Positions 7,924-11,663 of a DNA stretch of 11,663 bases are shown here, piece after piece. The DNA is from Rickettsiales bacterium (GTDB taxonomy: Bacteria; Pseudomonadota; Alphaproteobacteria; Rickettsiales; UBA8987): positions 1-11,663 of the forward strand of contig JANQHP010000059.1 of NCBI GenBank assembly GCA_028282625.1. The letters run 5' to 3'. A program made the position numbers and the translations under genes. Under the pieces are notes generated by a model. It made no database searches, had not been told where the DNA came from, and saw nothing but the letters and a program-made list of their open reading frames with translations. How positions within the stretch are numbered: the first letter of the stretch is position 1; each line of letters starts with the position of its first letter.

Positions 7924-9050
7924 CATTGGACCGACGCGATACAAGCTTTTTGGCGCAATGGTGGTGGACGATTGATCGCTATACGATTATTGCGGTTGGT
8001 TGTTTGGCAGCGGTTGGGATCATGTTGGTGATGGCGGCTAGCCCTCCTGTGGCCGAGAGGCTTGGGCTTGCTTCCTTTTATTTTGTGCACCGGCAGGCGG
8101 TGTTTTTGGTGATGGGGATGGTGGTGATGGTGGTGTGTTCCCTTTTGCCGGTGGTGGTGATACGGCGTTTGGCGGTGCTGGCTTTTGTGTGTGGGATTAT
8201 GCTGCTTCTGGTGGTGCTGGTGGCCGATATGCAGATCAAGGGTGCGCGGCGATGGATTTTGCTGCCTGGGTTTTCACTGCAGCCCTCGGAATTTGTGAAG
8301 CCGCTTTTTGCGGTGGTGACAGGTTGGGTGCTGGCACGCGGCAGGAGTGAGGCGCATTTCCCAGGGTTCAGGATCGCATTAGGACTTTATGTGCTGGTGG
8401 TGTCGCTCCTCATTTTGCAGCCGGATTTTGGGATGACTGTGGCCATTTCTGTGGTGTGGGGCGCGCAGATGTTTTTAGCTGGCTTGCCGACTTTGTGGAT
8501 TATTGCGGCACTGGTGTTGGGGGTGAGCGGTATTGTGAGTGCCTACTTCATGCTGCCACATGTGGCGCAGCGCATTAATACATTTTTGGATCCTTCGCGT
8601 GGGGATACCTACCAATCGGACCGTGCTTTGGATGCTTGTATTAACGGTGGTTTCCTTGGGCTTGGGCCAGGCGAGGGTGTGGTGAAGCATGTGATTCCAG
8701 ATGCCCATACGGATTTCATTTTTGCCGTGGGATGTGAGGAGCTTGGGGTGCTTCTTTCTCTGGTGGTGGTGTTGCTTTATGGTTTTATTATTTTGCGTGG
8801 CCTGGTGCGTTTATATAAGGAAGTGGATTTGTTCATTGTGTTTGCGGCTTCGGGATTGCTGCTGCAGTTTGGTTTTCAGGCGATTGTGAATATTGGGGTG
8901 GCGCTGAATCTTTTGCCCAATACCGGGATGACGCTGCCCTTTGTGAGTTATGGTGGTTCGGCCACGCTTGGGATTTCGCTGCTGATGGGGATGTTGCTCG
9001 CGTTTACGCGCAAGCGCTATGGTATCACGGTGCGTAGCAAGCGTTTGTAG
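7920..9050 (+). CDS. ftsW: Septal peptidoglycan glycosyltransferase FtsW (SEDS family)
   Basis: FtsW polymerises lipid II into septal glycan strands in complex with the transpeptidase FtsI. The 376-residue, strongly hydrophobic product has about ten membrane helices. Recognisable motifs are the N-terminal WWWTIDR, KGARRWI (107-113), QPSEFVK (121-127), and AHTDFIFA containing D265, which corresponds to the catalytic aspartate of SEDS proteins. It also has NLLPNTGMTLPFVSYGGS, ending at S347. These separate FtsW from unrelated transporters. Its paralogue RodA shares most of them, but the neighbours murD, murG and ftsI point to FtsW. The start is GTG 7920, forming a GTGA overlap with the murD stop and preceded by AAAGGATGG. 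An upstream TTG at 7872 would add 16 residues not expected for FtsW. Confidence 0.95.
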   Translation: MTLDRRDTSFLAQWWWTIDRYTIIAVGCLAAVGIMLVMAASPPVAERLGLASFYFVHRQAVFLVMGMVVMVVCSLLPVVVIRRLAVLAFVCGIMLLLVVLVADMQIKGARRWILLPGFSLQPSEFVKPLFAVVTGWVLARGRSEAHFPGFRIALGLYVLVVSLLILQPDFGMTVAISVVWGAQMFLAGLPTLWIIAALVLGVSGIVSAYFMLPHVAQRINTFLDPSRGDTYQSDRALDACINGGFLGLGPGEGVVKHVIPDAHTDFIFAVGCEELGVLLSLVVVLLYGFIILRGLVRLYKEVDLFIVFAASGLLLQFGFQAIVNIGVALNLLPNTGMTLPFVSYGGSATLGISLLMGMLLAFTRKRYGITVRSKRL

Positions 9051-9056
9051 GGAGGG
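9050..9056 (+). promoter_or_regulatory. Shine-Dalgarno site for murG
   Basis: GGGAGGG lies 7 nt before ATG 9064 and begins on the last base of the ftsW stop. It fixes the murG start at 9064 rather than at an in-frame upstream start at 9019. Confidence 0.75.
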
Positions 9057-9063
9057 TGCTGGT

Positions 9064-10179
9064 ATGTCGTTTAAGGCACTGATGGCAACAGGAGGAACGG
9101 GGGGGCATGTGTTTCCTGCTATGGCGGTGGCAAAATCCCTTGCTGCGCAGGGGGTGAAGGTCGATTTTGTGATTGATCGCAGTGCGCAGGTGAAGCAGTG
9201 GGTTTTGCCTACGGCTTCTTCTTGTGACATGGGAATCTATCCGCTTGCTTCGGCTGGTATGGGAGGAGGAGTGTGGTCCAAGGCCAAGGCATGTGCGAAA
9301 CTTGGTTTGGGGTATATGCAGGCATGGAAGTTACTTTGCAGGCTGCGTCCGGATGTGGTGGCAGGTTTTGGAGGCTATGCCTCTTTTCCTGCGATGTTGG
9401 CGGCCTATCATCAAAAGATTCCGATTTTGCTGCATGAGCAGAATGTGGTGATGGGGCGCGCCAATAAGGTGCTTTCTGCGCGGGCAAGCGTGATAGCAAC
9501 TTCGTTTGCACAGGTGGAAAATATGGCAGCTTCTTTGAAGGGCACGCTTGCTTATACAGGCAATCCGGTGCGTGCGGAGATTGCAGGTTTAAGCCAGCAG
9601 GGTTATGTGCCGCCCGAGGAGGGGAGCGTGTTGCATCTTTTGGTGCTTGGAGGGAGCCAAGGCGCAAGCTTCTTTGATGATGTGGTGCCTAGAGCGCTTG
9701 GCCTGCTGCCGGCTGCTTTGCGCACGCGGCTTTTTGTGACGCAGCAATGTAGCGCTGCTGCACAAGCATCGATGGAAGCGCATTATCAGGAAAGTGGGCT
9801 TGCCGGTTTTCATCTGGCACCGTTTTTTGCGGATGTGGCCACCCAACTTCGCCAAGCGCATCTGGTCATCAGCCGCGCTGGGGCGGGTATGTTAGCGGAA
9901 CTGGCGGTGGCTTCCCTTCCTGCGTTGATGGTGCCTTACCCTTATGCGGCGGCCAATCACCAGGCGCGCAATGCGGCCTATTACGCGGCAGCAGGTGCCG
10001 GGTGGATTATCCCGCAAGATGGGATGGCGGCGGGGGCGATAGCGGGGTGTTTACAGGAACAGTTGGAGACGCCTAAGGCGCTTGTTAAAGTGGCATCGGC
10101 GATGCAGGCATGCGGCATGCCAGATGCGGCGGATCGCGTGGCACAGCAGATGCAGTGCCTTGCCTCCCGGGACGGCTGA
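9064..10179 (+). CDS. murG: UDP-GlcNAc:lipid I GlcNAc transferase MurG (lipid II synthase)
   Basis: MurG is a GT-B glycosyltransferase on the inner face of the cytoplasmic membrane that converts lipid I to lipid II, the substrate of FtsW. The 371 residues contain the N-terminal glycine loop GGTGGH (10-15), GFGGYASFPAM, HEQN (124-127) and the second-domain loop GGSQGA (196-201). The donor-binding region SRAGAGMLAEL contains E279, equivalent to the UDP-binding glutamate, and PYPYAAANHQ-RNA follows. Length is slightly above the E. coli enzyme (355). The start at 9064 has a strong binding site 7 nt upstream and gives the expected N-terminus right before the glycine loop. It is the last dcw gene here. 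murC, which normally follows in alphaproteobacteria, is not present. Confidence 0.96.
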   Translation: MSFKALMATGGTGGHVFPAMAVAKSLAAQGVKVDFVIDRSAQVKQWVLPTASSCDMGIYPLASAGMGGGVWSKAKACAKLGLGYMQAWKLLCRLRPDVVAGFGGYASFPAMLAAYHQKIPILLHEQNVVMGRANKVLSARASVIATSFAQVENMAASLKGTLAYTGNPVRAEIAGLSQQGYVPPEEGSVLHLLVLGGSQGASFFDDVVPRALGLLPAALRTRLFVTQQCSAAAQASMEAHYQESGLAGFHLAPFFADVATQLRQAHLVISRAGAGMLAELAVASLPALMVPYPYAAANHQARNAAYYAAAGAGWIIPQDGMAAGAIAGCLQEQLETPKALVKVASAMQACGMPDAADRVAQQMQCLASRDG

Positions 10180-10187
10180 AAAAGCCG
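10173..10187 (+). other. Short hairpin over the murG stop codon
   Basis: CGGCT and AGCCG form a perfect 5-bp stem with a GAAAA loop, and the TGA stop of murG lies within it. No T-run follows, so it is not a convincing intrinsic terminator. It could affect termination or the mRNA end, or be chance. Confidence 0.3.
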
Positions 10188-10208
10188 CTGGATGCTGCGA
10201 CTGAAGGC

Positions 10209-10236
10209 TTGCATTTTGATGCTTGGATGATATACA
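10209..10236 (+). promoter_or_regulatory. Candidate sigma70-type promoter for dnaN
   Basis: In the 122-bp gap before dnaN, TTGCAT (10209-10214) and TATACA (10231-10236) are spaced by 16 bp and could serve as -35 and -10 elements. They would give an untranslated leader of about 60 nt. The -10 matches well and the -35 only partly. An inverted repeat ATGAT-ATAC-ATCAT (10227-10240) covers the -10 and could be an operator, although 5-bp arms are short. The location after the first substantial gap in the operon supports a promoter here. Confidence 0.4.
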
Positions 10237-10301
10237 TCATAAGGTTATCTCATGCTGCAATGGCATGGTGAAGTGAAGGTGTTTTAACAACGGACAAATG
10301 C

Positions 10302-11420
10302 ATGCAGCTAGTTATTGAACGTTCGATTTTATTAAAGGCGCTTGCGCGCTTGCAAAGTATTGTTGAGAAACGCAATACCATCCCCATTCTCGCTAATATC
10401 AAGCTGGAGGCTTCCGCCGGGCAGTTGCAGCTGACGGTGACAGATATGGATCTGGTCGCAAGTGAGGCGGTGGATGTGGAAGTGACAGAAGAGGGTGCCC
10501 TCACGGTGCCGGCCCATACGCTGTATGATATTGTACGTAAACTGCCCGATGGTGCGCAAATTGCGCTTAACGATAATGCACAATCGGCGCAGTTGGAGGT
10601 GAAGGCTGGCAGCGCGCGTTTTGCCCTTTCTTTCCTGCCTTCAGAAGATTTTCCTGTGATGTCACAGGGGGATATGACGCATCATTTTACCCTACCTTCC
10701 GAGCAGTTGGTGCGTTTGCTGGACAAGTCACGCTTTGCGATGTCGACAGAAGAAACACGCTATTATTTAAATGGGGTCTATCTGCATGCCGATGAGCAGG
10801 GTGAAGAGGCGCAGCTTGTGGCGGTGGCCACTGACGGGCATCGCTTGGCGCGCATTAGTGCCGTTTTGCCTGAGGGTGCTTCCGGCATGCCAGGGATTAT
10901 TATCCCGCGTAAGGCAGTCAACGAGCTGCGCAAGATTCTGGATGAGCAAGGAGAAGAGGTGACGGTTTCTCTTTCGGAAGCCAAGATCAAATTTGCGGCC
11001 GGCCGTGTGATGCTGCTTTCCAAGCTGGTCGATGGTACGTTCCCAGATTACCAGCGTGTGATTCCAAGTCAGAATGACAAAGTGATGGAAGTGGAGACGG
11101 ACGCGCTGATGCAGGCCGTGGACCGTGTTTCGATTATCTCTTCTGAGAAAACCCGAGGTATTCGTTTTGCGTTGGATAAGCAGAAACTCACCCTTTCAGC
11201 AAGAAGCCCTGAGTCGGGTACGGCCACCGAGGAAGTGGTGGTGGCTTATGAGCATAACGATTTTGAGATTGGGTTTAACTCACGCTATGTGCTTGAAATG
11301 CTTTCGCAATTAGAAGGTGATCAGGTCCGATTTGTGTTAGCGGATTCCAATGCGCCTGCGTTGGTATTGGACGCGGTAGACAGCAAGGCGCTCTACGTTA
11401 TTATGCCGATGCGTGTGTAG
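10302..11420 (+). CDS. dnaN: DNA polymerase III sliding clamp, beta subunit DnaN
   Basis: DnaN forms the homodimeric ring that tethers DNA polymerase III and many repair proteins to DNA. The 372-residue length fits three clamp domains of about 120 residues each. The start MQLVIERSILLKALARLQ followed by RNTIPILANIKLEA is characteristic, as are TRYYLNGVYLH and ATDGHRLA in the second domain and VDGTFPDYQRVIP leading into the third. The C-terminus YVIMPMRV is the usual ending that forms part of the partner-binding pocket. The ATG at 10302 gives the canonical N-terminus, although only a weak GGA lies 7 nt upstream. It follows murG after a 122-bp gap and probably has its own promoter. There is no dnaA upstream in the window and no start of recF in the 243 bp that follow. 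Confidence 0.97.
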   Translation: MQLVIERSILLKALARLQSIVEKRNTIPILANIKLEASAGQLQLTVTDMDLVASEAVDVEVTEEGALTVPAHTLYDIVRKLPDGAQIALNDNAQSAQLEVKAGSARFALSFLPSEDFPVMSQGDMTHHFTLPSEQLVRLLDKSRFAMSTEETRYYLNGVYLHADEQGEEAQLVAVATDGHRLARISAVLPEGASGMPGIIIPRKAVNELRKILDEQGEEVTVSLSEAKIKFAAGRVMLLSKLVDGTFPDYQRVIPSQNDKVMEVETDALMQAVDRVSIISSEKTRGIRFALDKQKLTLSARSPESGTATEEVVVAYEHNDFEIGFNSRYVLEMLSQLEGDQVRFVLADSNAPALVLDAVDSKALYVIMPMRV

Positions 11421-11471
11421 TTGTGTGACTGCAACGTCTAGGCACTGTTGTTGAATTATAACCTGATCAGG

Positions 11472-11568
11472 GCGGAGGAGATTTTGGAACGAAAATGGTA
11501 CATTTTGAGCGCAGAATTTCTCTCTTTAAGAGAGAAATGTACCATTTTCGTTCCAAAATCTCCTCCGC
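11472..11568. repeat. 97-bp palindromic element with perfect 34-bp inverted arms
   Basis: The left arm (11472-11505, starting GCGGAGGAGATTTTGG) is the exact reverse complement of the right arm (11535-11568), with 29 bp between them. Inside the spacer a second inverted repeat is centred at 11527: ATTTCTCTC (11516-11524), loop TTTAA, GAGAGAAAT (11530-11538). It shares four bases with the right arm. Outside the arms, CCTG (11462-11465) and CAGG (11573-11576) can add 4 bp across a small internal loop. The element starts 51 bp after the dnaN stop. No T-run follows on either strand, so it is not a standard terminator. Size and structure suit a palindromic repeat or a transposase-less miniature element, but no target duplication is evident and no second copy is in the window. 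Confidence 0.8.
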
Positions 11569-11580
11569 TCCGCAGGATTT

Positions 11581-11603
11581 CACGTAAATTTGCACTTACG
11601 GTG
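11581..11603. repeat. Small imperfect inverted repeat
   Basis: CACGTAA (11581-11587) can pair with TTACGGTG (11596-11603) if one G is bulged, leaving an 8-nt loop. It is weak alone and is noted because it sits between two stronger palindromes. Confidence 0.3.
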
Positions 11604-11605
11604 TT

Positions 11606-11645
11606 AAACATCTTACATGTAGTGCCACTACATGCTGCGATGTTT
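11606..11645. repeat. Compound inverted repeat (7-bp outer and 9-bp inner arms)
   Basis: AAACATC (11606-11612) is the reverse complement of GATGTTT (11639-11645). Nested inside, CATGTAGTG (11616-11624) is the reverse complement of CACTACATG (11626-11634) around a single C. A 3/4-nt internal loop separates the two stems. As RNA this would be a two-tier hairpin. No T-run follows. It could be a protein-binding palindrome, a transcript-end structure or part of a repeat family. The sequence does not show which. Confidence 0.5.
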
Positions 11646-11663
11646 GCCTTGTATCTGCTAAAT

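Noticed and set aside
9019..9063. Upstream extension of murG into the end of ftsW
   Set aside because: A GGGAGGG site 7 nt before ATG 9064 and the normal MurG N-terminus favour the shorter form.
11455..11460. Minus-strand TATAAT as a promoter
   Set aside because: The -10 is perfect, but nothing resembling TTGACA lies 16-18 bp upstream on that strand, and it would point into dnaN antisense.
11472..11568. Palindrome as an intrinsic terminator of dnaN
   Set aside because: Neither flank has a T-run after the stem, and arms of 34 bp are far longer than normal terminator stems. A role in blocking read-through is still possible.
1..11663. CRISPR array, tRNA or rRNA gene, or insertion sequence with transposase
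   Set aside because: No regularly spaced repeats, no cloverleaf-type sequence and no transposase-like protein are seen. Almost all of the window is accounted for by conserved genes.

Overview
The window is a nearly complete stretch of a division and cell wall (dcw) gene cluster, followed by the DNA polymerase sliding clamp gene and a short non-coding tail full of inverted repeats. All genes lie on the + strand. In order: the last codons of rsmH (mraW), then ftsL, ftsI, murE, murF, mraY, a diacylglycerol/undecaprenol kinase gene (dgkA family), murD, ftsW, murG, a 122-bp gap, and dnaN. The organism is most likely an alphaproteobacterium. The gene order rsmH-ftsL-ftsI-murE-murF-mraY-murD-ftsW-murG is the usual one there, FtsL has the alphaproteobacterial 'AEW-Y--RP-RI---A-KYLGL' signature, and FtsW opens with the WWWTIDR segment common in that class. 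I cannot name an order or genus. The protein sequences fit a Gram-negative cell wall, since MurE carries the DNPR motif of meso-diaminopimelate-adding enzymes.

Positions 1-10179 read as one operon. Gaps between genes are 3-13 nt or the genes overlap by 1-4 nt (ATGA, TGATG, GTGA junctions), with no room for internal terminators. MurE, MurD and MurF are the Mur ligases that add residues to the UDP-MurNAc stem peptide. MraY moves the precursor onto undecaprenyl phosphate to make lipid I, and MurG adds GlcNAc to give lipid II. FtsW (glycosyltransferase) and FtsI (transpeptidase) polymerise and cross-link it at the septum, with FtsL as a division scaffold. The kinase between mraY and murD is the unusual member. 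It is locked into the operon by its overlap with murD, and its family can make either phosphatidic acid or undecaprenyl phosphate, the lipid that MraY consumes.

The usual downstream dcw genes (murC, murB, ddl, ftsQ, ftsA, ftsZ) are absent after murG. Instead, a gap (10180-10301) with a plausible promoter leads to dnaN (10302-11420), which has no dnaA beside it in this window.

The last 243 bp (11421-11663) hold no convincing gene. They contain a 97-bp palindromic element with perfect 34-bp arms (11472-11568) and two further hairpins (11581-11603 and 11606-11645). The kinase insertion, the cluster break and this palindromic tail are the points worth following up. No CRISPR array, tRNA, rRNA or transposase gene is visible.
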